Assembly (NCBI GenBank): GCA_036399055.1
Contig: DASWNX010000043.1
Span: forward strand, 1-33,273
Direction of reading: 5' to 3'
Length of the DNA: 33,273 nucleotides
DNA from: Jatrophihabitans sp.
GTDB lineage: Bacteria > Actinomycetota > Actinomycetes > Mycobacteriales > Jatrophihabitantaceae
Shown here piece after piece: positions 1-8,018 of the stretch; position 1 is the first letter of the stretch, and the number at the start of each line of letters is the position of its first letter. A program made the position numbers and the translations under genes. Under the pieces are notes generated by a model, which made no database searches, was not told the origin of the DNA, and was given only the letters and a program-made list of their open reading frames with translations.

Positions 1-1
1 C

Positions 2-778
2 GCCCAGGCCGACACGGACCAGCCGGGCGCCCGGCTGCTGCTGAACCGGTTCGCCGCCGGCGGCGGGGCGCTGCTGGACCTGGAGTACCTCACCGACGAC
101 AACGGCCGCCGGCTGGCGGCGTTCGGTTACTGGGCCGGCTACGTGGGCGCGGCCCTGGCGGTGCTGCAACACGCCGGCGCGCTGCAAGCGCCCTTGCAGC
201 CGGGGACCCGGCAGCAGTTGGACACCCAGCTGGCCACGGCGGCCGCCAGCGTGCCCGGACTGCGGGTGCTGGTGCTTGGCTCGCTCGGCCGCTCCGGCAG
301 CGGCGCCCGGGACGCCCTGGCAGCCGCCGGAGTGGCGATCACCGGATGGGATGTGGCCGAGACCCGGACGTTGGACCGGCCCGCGATGCTCGAGCACGAC
401 ATCGTCGTGAACACGGTGCTGACCACCGAGCCCGGCCGGCCGTACCTGAGCGCGGCCGACCTCATCGCAGCCGACTCAGCAGGCCGGCCCTACCGGCTGC
501 GAGTGCTGGCCGACGTCACCTGTGACGTCGGCTCGCCGTACAACCTGTTTCCGCTCTATCAGGACACCACGAGCTGGGAGCAGCCGGTCTTTGCGGTGCC
601 GGCGACCGAGCTGGCCGTCATCGCGATCGACAACCTGCCGTCACTGCTGCCACTGGAGGCAAGCATCACCTTCTCGGGCGACCTGCGGGGGCAGCTGTCC
701 GGGCTGGGCGCCCAGCCCGCCTGGCAGCGCTGCCTGGACCTGTTCCACCGCCACCTATCCACTCCGACAGGGAGCTGA
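2..778 (+). CDS. Saccharopine dehydrogenase, NAD+, L-lysine-forming (Lys1 type), 5'-truncated by the window
   Basis: The reading frame is open from base 2, so only the C-terminal ~258 residues are present; the family is about 370 aa. Family features visible are the stretch FGYWAGYVGAALAVL, the nucleotide-binding core around LRVLVLGSLGRSGSGA, and VTCDVGSPYNLFPLY near the C-terminus. All are typical of the alanine dehydrogenase/transhydrogenase-fold saccharopine dehydrogenases. The known reaction is the reversible conversion of saccharopine to lysine and 2-oxoglutarate with NAD+. The stop is followed after three bases by the start of the second saccharopine dehydrogenase, so the two are almost certainly co-transcribed. 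The physiological direction (lysine breakdown or supply of aminoadipate semialdehyde) is inference. Confidence 0.85.
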   Translation, partial: AQADTDQPGARLLLNRFAAGGGALLDLEYLTDDNGRRLAAFGYWAGYVGAALAVLQHAGALQAPLQPGTRQQLDTQLATAAASVPGLRVLVLGSLGRSGSGARDALAAAGVAITGWDVAETRTLDRPAMLEHDIVVNTVLTTEPGRPYLSAADLIAADSAGRPYRLRVLADVTCDVGSPYNLFPLYQDTTSWEQPVFAVPATELAVIAIDNLPSLLPLEASITFSGDLRGQLSGLGAQPAWQRCLDLFHRHLSTPTGS

Positions 779-781
779 CTG

Positions 782-1930
782 ATGCCTGAGCCGACCCCGC
801 CTGCCTCCGGTCCGACCATCCACTGGGTAGGCACCGGACTGTCCAGCGGCAGCGGACTGACCATGCTCGCCGGGCGTGGCCACCCGCTGGTGCTCTGGGG
901 CCGGACCGAGGAGAAGGCGGCGGCGCTGGCCGACCGGCTGGGGGTTCCGGTCGCTGCGAGCCGCGCTCTGCAACTACCGGCGCTGGCGGCCGAACTGGCG
1001 CCGGGCGACGTGCTGGTCTCGATGCTGCCGGCTGCCTGGCATGCCGAGCTGCTCGAGATCTGCCTGCAGACCGGGGCGCATTTCGCCTGCTCGAGCTACA
1101 CCTCGCCACAGCTGGCGGCCCTGGCCGAGCAGGCTCGCACGGCGGGGCTGGTGGTGCTGACCGAGGCCGGGTTGGACCCGGGCATCGACCACCTGCTGGC
1201 TCACCAGTTGATCGCTGAGGCCCTCGCCAAGGTCGGCGCCGGCCCTGCGACGGTGTCACTGACGTCCTACTGCGGTGGCGTGCCGGCAGTCGCCAACGAC
1301 TTTCGCTACCTCTTCAGCTGGGCGCCGCAGGGTGTGCTGACCGCGCTGCTCTCACCAGCTCGCTATCTCGACGGCGGCGAGGTCACCGAGGTGGCCAAGC
1401 CCTGGCATGCGGTTCGGCCGCACTCGGTGAACGGCGAGGATTTCGAGGTGTACCCGAACAGGGACAGCGTCCCGTTCATCGAGCAGTACGGCATCCCGAG
1501 CGGCTGGGAAGTGGAATCGTTCGTGCGTGGCACGCTGCGGCTGCCAGGCTGGCGCCAGGCCTGGCAACCAGTGTTCGACCAACTGGAATCACGCGGATCA
1601 GACTGCGTTCCCGAGCTCGCCGGCGAGTTGGCCCAGCGGTACCCGATGACCCCGACCGACCGGGATCGCGTGGTGCTCACCGTGGAGTTGGACGTGCGCG
1701 CCGAGCACGGCGCCACGTTCGGCGCCGGTCGGGTGCTGGACCTGATCGGTGATGACGCCGAGGCCGCGATGGCCCGTTGTGTCTCCGCTCCGTTGGCGAT
1801 CGGGGTCTGCCGGCTGCTGGACGGCGCGTTGCCGGCTGGGCTGAATCGGGCAGCCGAGACGGCGGACGAGGCCGGGGTGTGGCTGGACATGTTGTCCGAG
1901 CACTTCGCCATAGACATAGTGGGCGTGTAG
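782..1930 (+). CDS. Saccharopine dehydrogenase, L-glutamate-forming (Lys9 type)
   Basis: A 382 aa cytosolic Rossmann-fold oxidoreductase. The N-terminus IHWVGTGLSSGSGLTML resembles the glycine-rich start of bacterial saccharopine dehydrogenases. TEAGLDPGIDHLLAH at about residues 126-140 is the family's conserved central motif. The C-terminal half fits the saccharopine dehydrogenase substrate domain. The enzyme would cleave saccharopine to glutamate and 2-aminoadipate 6-semialdehyde, or run in reverse. ATG 782 has GGGAG about nine bases upstream and lies three bases after the Lys1-type gene. The pair therefore forms a complete saccharopine module, unusual for actinobacteria, which normally make lysine through diaminopimelate. 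It converges on the NRPS operon, so a link to that pathway is plausible but unproven. Confidence 0.87.
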   Translation: MPEPTPPASGPTIHWVGTGLSSGSGLTMLAGRGHPLVLWGRTEEKAAALADRLGVPVAASRALQLPALAAELAPGDVLVSMLPAAWHAELLEICLQTGAHFACSSYTSPQLAALAEQARTAGLVVLTEAGLDPGIDHLLAHQLIAEALAKVGAGPATVSLTSYCGGVPAVANDFRYLFSWAPQGVLTALLSPARYLDGGEVTEVAKPWHAVRPHSVNGEDFEVYPNRDSVPFIEQYGIPSGWEVESFVRGTLRLPGWRQAWQPVFDQLESRGSDCVPELAGELAQRYPMTPTDRDRVVLTVELDVRAEHGATFGAGRVLDLIGDDAEAAMARCVSAPLAIGVCRLLDGALPAGLNRAAETADEAGVWLDMLSEHFAIDIVGV

Positions 1931-1939
1931 GTCTGGCCT

Positions 1940-1970
1940 GTCGCGCCCCCGCTTCGTTCAGGGGCGCGAC
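1940..1970. terminator. Bidirectional hairpin terminator between convergent genes
   Basis: Perfect 10 bp inverted repeat, GTCGCGCCCC (1940-1949) and GGGGCGCGAC (1961-1970), around an 11-base loop. It starts ten bases after the Lys9-type stop and lies about 50 bases beyond the NRPS stop on the other strand. There is no clear U-tract, as is common in GC-rich actinobacteria. Confidence 0.7.
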
Positions 1971-2018
1971 CCGCGTGAGGCCATTGCTATGGGGCCGTCG
2001 TCAGGAGCCCTTCGCTGG

Positions 2019-5000
2019 TCAGGAGGTCGGCTGGACCTTCTCCTCGATCACGGCCGAGATGGCGCTCACCGTGGCGTTTCCGTACAACAGCCGAATGTTG
2101 ATCTTGATCCCGAAGGCCTTGTTGATCCGGCTCACCACCCGCATGGCCTGCAGGGAGTTGCCGCCGATGGCGAAGAAGCCGTCCTGCGCGCTGACCTTCG
2201 GCACCGACAACACGTCCGAGAAGACCTGGGCCACCGTCTCCTCGGTGGCGTTGGCCGGCGCCACGAAGGCGTCTTCGGACAGCTCCTGCTCCACCGGGTC
2301 CGGTAGTGCTTTGCGGTCGATCTTCCAGCCCCCGCTCAGCGGGAACTCCTCGAGCACCACCCAGGCGGTCGGAACCATGTAGTCCGGCAGCAGGCCGCCG
2401 AGGTGCGCGCGCAGCTCCTGCGGCACCGGCGGGCGCTGCCCCGAAGCGGTGACGTAGCCGACCAGTCGATTCTCCCCCTGCGGGTCCGGGCGTAGCAGCA
2501 CGACCGAGCGGCCCACGTCGGGATGGGTCAGCAACGCCCCCTCGATCTCGCCGAGTTCGATGCGCAGCCCGCGCAACTTGACCTGGTTGTCGACCCGGCC
2601 GATGAACTCGATCTGCAGGTCCTCGTTCCACCGGACCAGGTCACCGCTGCGGTACACCAACCGTCCGGGGTGATACGGGTCGGCGATGAACTTCTCCGCG
2701 GTGAGCTCGGGTTGATTCAGGTACCCCTGGGCCAGCCCGCCGTCCTCACCGCCGATCAGAAGCTCGCCGGGAACACCCTTGGGGACCAGGTTCTGCCGCT
2801 GGTCCACCACATACACCTGGCGGTTGACCTGGGGCCGGCCGATCGGCGGCGAGGTCTGCCAGTCGATGTGCGGGCACTTGTACTCGGTGCAGGCGATGGC
2901 GGCCTCGGTCGGGCCGTAGAGGTTGACGAACGTGCGGCCGGGCAGGTTCCACTTGTTCACCAGCTCCGGCGGCAGGACCTCAGCGCCTCCCATCACGTAC
3001 TTCAGGTTCGGGTAGGGCTCGGCCTCCAGCACCGAGAGAATCGCCGGCGGCAGACCTGCGTAGCTGACTCGCTGCTCACGCATCAGCGTCATCAGGCCCT
3101 CTGGTGACAGCGCCTCCTCCGCCCCGACCGCGACCACCGTCGCACCGACCAGGAAGCCAGTCCACAGTTCGCCCTGCGACATGTCGAAGGACAGCGAGGG
3201 CAACTGGAGCAACCGGTCCTGCGGGCCGAAGTCATAGGTCCGCCGGTAGCCCTCGGCGAACAGCGACACCGCGCGATGAGCGATCATCACTCCCTTGGGA
3301 GTCCCGGTCGAGCCCGAGGTGTAGAGGATGTAGGCCAGGGAGTCGGCAGTCGACCATTCCTCGAGCGGCTCGTCGGCCGGCATGGCCTCGATGGCGGGCC
3401 AATCGGCGTCGATCAGCACTCGCTGCCAGCCGGTGGGCTCCGGCAGCCGGTCAGCCAGATCCGAACGGGTGATCACGATCGGCGCGGCGGTGTCGCCGAT
3501 CATGAAGGCCAGCCGGTTGGCCGGAAGCTTGGGGTCCAGCATGGTGAAGGTGGCCCCGGCCATGAGGATGCCGAGCATGGTGACGTAGGCGTCGAGGTCA
3601 CGGTCGATGACGACCGCGATCACCTGCTCGCGCCGTAGGCCGAGCGAACGCAGGTAGCGGGCCAGCTGGCCGGCCTGCCGGACGAACTCGCCGTAGCTGA
3701 GCTCCACGCCGTTGCAGACCAGCGCCACCGCGTCGGGGGTCCTGGCGGCGACGGCCGCGACCGCGGCATGCAGCGGTAGCTCGTTGTAAGCGACGACCTC
3801 GCCCCGCCCGACGGCCAGCAGCTCCGCCTTCTCGTCTTCGGTGACGACCGGTATCTGCGACAGCCGCAGCGCCGGGTCGGCCGTCGCTGTGCGCAGCACG
3901 CTCTCGACATGTCCGAGCATGGCCTTGATTCGCCACTCGTCGAACAGCGCGGTGGAGTACTCGACCCCCGTCAGGAGCCCGGCCGGCGTGTCGATGAAGG
4001 TCAGCGCGAGGTCGAAGCGGGCGCTGACCGAGGCAAGCAGCAGGTAGTCCGCGCTCACCCCTGGCAGCGAGAGGCTTTCTCCGGACGTGGCGCCCCCCAG
4101 CAGTTGCGCAGCGACCTGGAACAGCGGGTTGCGGTCGGGGTCACGCACCGGCTGCACCCGGTCCACGACCTGGTGGAAGGGCACTTCTTGGTGCTCGTAG
4201 AGGTCCAGGTTGAGGTCAGCGACCCGGTCCAGCAGCTCCGCGAACGAGGGGTCGCCGGACAGGTCTGACCTCAGCACGACCATGTTGATGAACAGGCCGA
4301 CGACATCCTCGAGCTCGGGCTCGGGACGGCCCAGCATCGGCACCCCGATCGGGATGTCCTCCTGGCCGCTGTACCGGCTCAGGACCACGGCCAACGCGGT
4401 GGCCAGCACCATGAACAGCGAGGCCCCGTGCTCGTCGGCCAACTGCTGGGCGGCCTCACGCAAGCCTGGGGGAAAGGGGGAGAGCACCGAGTCGCCGCGG
4501 TGGTCGCCGCCCACCGGCCGCGGCCGGTCGGTGGGCAGCTCGAGCACCGGCAGGCCTGCCAGCCGCTCCTGCCAGAAGGCCAGTTCCTCCTCGAGTGCCT
4601 CGCCCTGCAGTCGCTCCCGCTGGGACTGGGCGTAGTCGAGGTAGCTGACTTCGGGATCGTCCAGTTGCGGGTCATCGCCTTCGAGCAGCGCCCGATAGGT
4701 AGCCGAGATCTCGGAGTTAATGATCGCCGAGGACCAGCCGTCGGTGACGATGTGGTGATAGCCCTGGCACAGCACGTACTGCTCGTCTGCCAGCTGGAAC
4801 AACTGGAATCGGTACAGCGGGCCGGTCTTGAGGTCGAAGGGCACCGTGAGCTGCTCACGAAGCGCCGACTGCAGGCCTTGCTCGCGTTCGGCCTCCGGGA
4901 GCGGCCTGAGGTCGAGGATCGGCAGCTCGACCGGGGCAGGCGGGGAGACCACCTGATAGGGCGTGCCGTCCTCGGTCTGGATCGTCACCCGGAGCACCTC

Positions 5001-5228
5001 GTGCCTGGTGATGACCAGGGTCAGACAACGGCGCAGGATGTCGATGTCCAGCGGGCCCTGCACGCGCCAGGACTGGAGGATGTTGTAGGTGGTCTGCCCA
5101 GGCGCCAGCTGGTCGATGAACCACAGCTGTTCCTGACCGAAGGAAAGCGGTCGTAGAGGTAGCCCCGTCTCGGCCTGGGTCCGGCCGTCGCCCAGGTCGG
5201 AGAGGTTCCGGTCCGTGTCGAGTGTCAT
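2019..5228 (-). CDS. Monomodular non-ribosomal peptide synthetase, C-A-PCP
   Basis: A 1069 aa single-module NRPS. The condensation domain (about 24-450) has HHIVTDG at 158-164, so its catalytic His is intact. The adenylation domain (about 480-975) has core A3 YTSGSTGTPKG at 636-646, A4 FDMSQGE at 681-687, YGPTE at 771-775, YRSGDL at 859-864, and the A10 lysine at 969 in GWKIDRKALP. The carrier protein (about 990-1065) has FFAIGGNSL with attachment Ser1025. The specificity residues I read by hand alignment to GrsA are D-M-G-G-V-G-L-I-A-K; I do not recognise a matching substrate. No thioesterase, reductase or terminal condensation domain follows the carrier protein, and there is no MbtH-like gene nearby. 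The start lies 12 bases after the PLP-enzyme stop. It is the last gene of a five-gene operon. An upstream donor for the condensation domain, or a transfer or release partner, must be encoded elsewhere. Confidence 0.95.
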   Translation of the reverse strand: MTLDTDRNLSDLGDGRTQAETGLPLRPLSFGQEQLWFIDQLAPGQTTYNILQSWRVQGPLDIDILRRCLTLVITRHEVLRVTIQTEDGTPYQVVSPPAPVELPILDLRPLPEAEREQGLQSALREQLTVPFDLKTGPLYRFQLFQLADEQYVLCQGYHHIVTDGWSSAIINSEISATYRALLEGDDPQLDDPEVSYLDYAQSQRERLQGEALEEELAFWQERLAGLPVLELPTDRPRPVGGDHRGDSVLSPFPPGLREAAQQLADEHGASLFMVLATALAVVLSRYSGQEDIPIGVPMLGRPEPELEDVVGLFINMVVLRSDLSGDPSFAELLDRVADLNLDLYEHQEVPFHQVVDRVQPVRDPDRNPLFQVAAQLLGGATSGESLSLPGVSADYLLLASVSARFDLALTFIDTPAGLLTGVEYSTALFDEWRIKAMLGHVESVLRTATADPALRLSQIPVVTEDEKAELLAVGRGEVVAYNELPLHAAVAAVAARTPDAVALVCNGVELSYGEFVRQAGQLARYLRSLGLRREQVIAVVIDRDLDAYVTMLGILMAGATFTMLDPKLPANRLAFMIGDTAAPIVITRSDLADRLPEPTGWQRVLIDADWPAIEAMPADEPLEEWSTADSLAYILYTSGSTGTPKGVMIAHRAVSLFAEGYRRTYDFGPQDRLLQLPSLSFDMSQGELWTGFLVGATVVAVGAEEALSPEGLMTLMREQRVSYAGLPPAILSVLEAEPYPNLKYVMGGAEVLPPELVNKWNLPGRTFVNLYGPTEAAIACTEYKCPHIDWQTSPPIGRPQVNRQVYVVDQRQNLVPKGVPGELLIGGEDGGLAQGYLNQPELTAEKFIADPYHPGRLVYRSGDLVRWNEDLQIEFIGRVDNQVKLRGLRIELGEIEGALLTHPDVGRSVVLLRPDPQGENRLVGYVTASGQRPPVPQELRAHLGGLLPDYMVPTAWVVLEEFPLSGGWKIDRKALPDPVEQELSEDAFVAPANATEETVAQVFSDVLSVPKVSAQDGFFAIGGNSLQAMRVVSRINKAFGIKINIRLLYGNATVSAISAVIEEKVQPTS

Positions 5229-5240
5229 GTGTGAGCAGAC

Positions 5241-6353
5241 CTATTCTGTGAGCCGTGTCAAGCCGGTGAGAACGCCCTCGATCCGCGCCAAGCCCTCGGC
5301 CAGGACGGCGGGCTCGCGCGCGAAGCTGATTCTGATGCCGCCTGTGGTCCCCAGTGTCTCAGCTGGCATCAACAGCACGCCTGTCTCCAGCACCTGCCTG
5401 GCGAATGCCATCGACGAGCCGCCCGTCAGCAGACGCAACCACGCGAAAGGGGTCCCTTCCGGCGGCGTCAACCGCAGCAGGTCGGAGTGGCGCGCGGTGA
5501 ACTCCTGCAGCAAGCCCAGCCCGGCGCCGGTCAAGCGCTGGTACTGCCGCTCGTACCGGTCCCAGTGCCGCAGCACGTCGGCCGCGAGGGCCTCGCACAG
5601 CACGGAGTTGGAGATCGTGGTCAGGTGCTTGTACTCCGCGCAGGCCGACACCACCTCGGGTGGGCCGTACATCCACCCGACACGCAGGCCGGGGACGCCG
5701 GCGGTCTTGGACAGGCTCGACACCGAGATGGCGCGGTCGTGGAGCACTGCCGGCGAGGTCGAGAGGTCCAGCAGGTACTCCTCGTCCACCACCAGGTAGG
5801 CGTCAGCGCGTTCGGCCAGCTCGAGCAGCGCCGTGAACTCCTCGGCGCGGATCCGCCGGCCGGTCGGGTTCGTCGGGCTGTTGACCGTGATGAGCCGCAG
5901 GCCACTCGGGTCGACCTCGGCGAGCTCGGCGAGGTCGATGCTGAAGTCCTCGGCAAGGTCCATGACCTCTACCCGGCATCCCAGGCGTTGCGGCGCCTGC
6001 CAGGCCTGCTGCCATCCCGGGCGAAACGCGATCACCCGATCGCCGGGCCGCAACAGCGTGCAGTACAGGAGGTAGAGCGCTTCCTGGGCGCCATGGGTTA
6101 TCACCACATGCTCAGGTGAGCCGCCGTAGCGCTGTGCCACCAACCGGATGAGCTCGGGGCTGCCTCGATCGAAGCCGTAGTTGAGCTCGAGGTCAGCAGA
6201 GATCTGGAACTGCCCGACGGTGCTGCACTGCACGTGGCTGTCGCCGAGGTCGATGTCGAACTTGCCGATCGTCTCCTCGAAGACCCAATGCCGCATGGAG
6301 CCCAGCTCGCCGGCCGCGCCAGCCTCAGCGATGGCGTTGGCAGCCGCGGTCAT
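5241..6353 (-). CDS. Fold-type I PLP-dependent aminotransferase-like enzyme
   Basis: A 370 aa class I/II aminotransferase-fold protein. Visible PLP-site elements are NSPTNPTG at 158-165, the aspartate in VVDEEYLL at 189-196, and the Schiff-base lysine K216 in SSLSKTAGVPGLRVGW. An arginine near the C-terminus in GGIRISFA would bind the substrate carboxylate. The N-terminal region (HVQCSTVGQF..LELNYGFDRGSPELI) is reminiscent of capreomycidine synthase (VioD)-type PLP enzymes, which cyclise a beta-hydroxylated arginine; this is from memory and not aligned. With a 2OG hydroxylase two genes upstream, either side-chain chemistry on a hydroxylated amino acid or plain transamination is possible. The start ATG overlaps the stop of the DapF-like gene (ATGA), so translation is probably coupled. 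Confidence 0.85.
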   Translation of the reverse strand: MTAAANAIAEAGAAGELGSMRHWVFEETIGKFDIDLGDSHVQCSTVGQFQISADLELNYGFDRGSPELIRLVAQRYGGSPEHVVITHGAQEALYLLYCTLLRPGDRVIAFRPGWQQAWQAPQRLGCRVEVMDLAEDFSIDLAELAEVDPSGLRLITVNSPTNPTGRRIRAEEFTALLELAERADAYLVVDEEYLLDLSTSPAVLHDRAISVSSLSKTAGVPGLRVGWMYGPPEVVSACAEYKHLTTISNSVLCEALAADVLRHWDRYERQYQRLTGAGLGLLQEFTARHSDLLRLTPPEGTPFAWLRLLTGGSSMAFARQVLETGVLLMPAETLGTTGGIRISFAREPAVLAEGLARIEGVLTGLTRLTE

Positions 6354-7231
6354 GCCGGCACGGCTGAGGCTCGTGAGACTCCGATCCGTTCGCCGAGGGT
6401 GGCCGAGAAATCACCGGTCGCCACCTTTTCGACGATGCCGGTCATCGTGACGCACTGGTCGGCGCCGATGCTGATCTGCAATTGCCCGCCGGGCATCTGC
6501 ACCGTGAGCTCGTCATCGACCAGGCCGGCCAGGTGTGCCGCGCTGGCCACAGCGCAGCCACTGCCTCCGGAGGCCAGCGTGTAACCGGCGCCCCGCTCCC
6601 AGATCTCGACCTCGATCAGGCGGCGGTCGCGCACGCGGGCGAATTCCACATTGGTCCGATCCGGGAACCGGGGGTGCCGCGCGATCTGGGGTCCGAGCTC
6701 GCGCGCCCGGTCAGCGCTCAACTCGTCGAGAAACACCACAGTGTGCGGGTTGCCGTTGTGGACGCAGGTCGCCGTCACCTGCTCGCCGTCGAGGTCGAGC
6801 GTCCAGTCGATCGCCGGTCCGGACAGCCCGAGCACGGGGATCGCGCCGGCCTCGAAGGACGGCCGGCCGAGATTGACCCGCACCAGGCCGGCGGAGAAGT
6901 CGGCGATCTCCACCAGCGAGTCCCCGGCCGGGGTGCGGATCGTGAAGCTGGTGGCGTCGAGGTGGTGCTCGGCAAGGTGCAGGGCGAACATCCGCACCCC
7001 GTTCGCGCTGAGACCGCAGGTGGTGCCGTCGGAGTTCAGAGTCACCAACTCCACCGGCTGGCCAGCCTGGACCGGCTTGACGGGCCCGTACATGACACCG
7101 TCGGCGCCGATGCCGAAGTGCCGGTCACACAGCTGCCGGGCTGCTGCCGGGGACGGCTCCCACTTCACCTGCTGCGGGTCGAGGACGAGGTAGTCGTTGC
7201 CCAACGCCTGGTACTTGACGAAGTCCGCCAC
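6350..7231 (-). CDS. Diaminopimelate epimerase-fold protein with both catalytic Cys replaced by Ser
   Basis: A 293 aa protein of the DapF fold, full length for the family. Substrate-binding landmarks are kept: GND at 11-13, NSDG at 66-69, GNPH at 160-163, TNVEF at 193-197, and ERGAG at 212-216. Canonical DapF uses two cysteines in a two-base mechanism, in the CGNG and LACGTG motifs. Here these read SANG (S75) and LASGGSG (S221), and the Glu of GAGET is Tyr217. Related folds with Ser or Thr at one position are known, such as hydroxyproline dehydratases, and PhzF isomerases lack the Cys pair. Racemase, isomerase or dehydratase activity on an amino acid is therefore all open. It is unlikely to be the housekeeping DapF. 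The GTG start lies three bases after the dioxygenase stop. Confidence 0.88.
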   Translation of the reverse strand: MADFVKYQALGNDYLVLDPQQVKWEPSPAAARQLCDRHFGIGADGVMYGPVKPVQAGQPVELVTLNSDGTTCGLSANGVRMFALHLAEHHLDATSFTIRTPAGDSLVEIADFSAGLVRVNLGRPSFEAGAIPVLGLSGPAIDWTLDLDGEQVTATCVHNGNPHTVVFLDELSADRARELGPQIARHPRFPDRTNVEFARVRDRRLIEVEIWERGAGYTLASGGSGCAVASAAHLAGLVDDELTVQMPGGQLQISIGADQCVTMTGIVEKVATGDFSATLGERIGVSRASAVPA

Positions 7232-7234
7232 GTG

Positions 7235-7975
7235 TCAGCCGGTCCCGTTGAGCGCACCAGCATTCTGGGGAACGGTCGCCGGGGGCTCGTCCTCCAGGAC
7301 GGCCTTGTCATGCTCCTCGCCGTACCACTTGTCCTTCCAGCGGGAGAAGGCGACGATCACGATGTCTCGGTGCGCGGGCTGACCGTCGACCGAGAGCACG
7401 TCGGTGACGTCGTGCGCGATCGCCCGGTCGTCCAGCAGCACGGCCTGCCCGGCCTCCAGGGTTCCGGTCCAGAAGGGCGCCGGCGCGCCGTCGTGCCACA
7501 GCCGGGTCTGCGCGCCGGCCACATTGACCTTGCGCAGCACGGCGATCATGACGAACTCGTGCCCGTCGTGATGGACCCCTTCGGGGGTCAGCGGCGCCGC
7601 CGTGCTCTCATCAGCCCGCGAGCGGTTCTGATGGACGTTGATCTGCCAGTCCTCGCTCTGGTCCAGCCCCAGTTCGGCGACGCCGTGCGCGATGAGCGGG
7701 GTGAGGTCGGCCTCGATCGGCTCGTAGGTCCGCTTGATCCCGCCGCCGACCGGGTTGAACTTCTTGAAGGCCGTGTAGTCACGGTGCTCAAGCCGCTCGA
7801 ACGACCAGCCGTTGGCGGCTTGGGCGTCTGGTGTCAGGCGGTACTGCGCGAACCGCTTGTACCGGGTGCCGTGGCCCATGTACTCGTCGACCGGGCAGTT
7901 CTCGTAGCTGTCAAGGACCTCGCTGGGGACCGGCGGGAGGTCGATCACTGCGAATCCTTGCGGGTTGAGCGGCAT
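7235..7975 (-). CDS. 2-oxoglutarate/Fe(II) dioxygenase of the L-isoleucine 4-hydroxylase type
   Basis: A 246 aa soluble protein of the bacterial 2OG-Fe dioxygenase family that includes free amino acid hydroxylases such as Bacillus isoleucine dioxygenase. The iron-binding facial triad is visible as H135-x-D137 in GVHHDGHEF and the distal H188 in AIAHDV. R203 in AHRDIVIVAF would bind the 2-oxoglutarate carboxylate. Family members hydroxylate, desaturate or sulfoxidise aliphatic amino acids such as Ile, Leu and Met. Here the likely role is C-H oxidation of an aliphatic or basic amino acid before loading by the NRPS; the substrate is unknown. ATG 7975 is preceded by AGGAAGG at a good distance. 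It lies 43 bases after the diiron oxidase gene and three bases before the DapF-like gene. Confidence 0.9.
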   Translation of the reverse strand: MPLNPQGFAVIDLPPVPSEVLDSYENCPVDEYMGHGTRYKRFAQYRLTPDAQAANGWSFERLEHRDYTAFKKFNPVGGGIKRTYEPIEADLTPLIAHGVAELGLDQSEDWQINVHQNRSRADESTAAPLTPEGVHHDGHEFVMIAVLRKVNVAGAQTRLWHDGAPAPFWTGTLEAGQAVLLDDRAIAHDVTDVLSVDGQPAHRDIVIVAFSRWKDKWYGEEHDKAVLEDEPPATVPQNAGALNGTG

Positions 7976-8018
7976 TTCTCATGCCCTTCCTCTTGCGGGG
8001 GAACGGGGGGTCAGGCGG

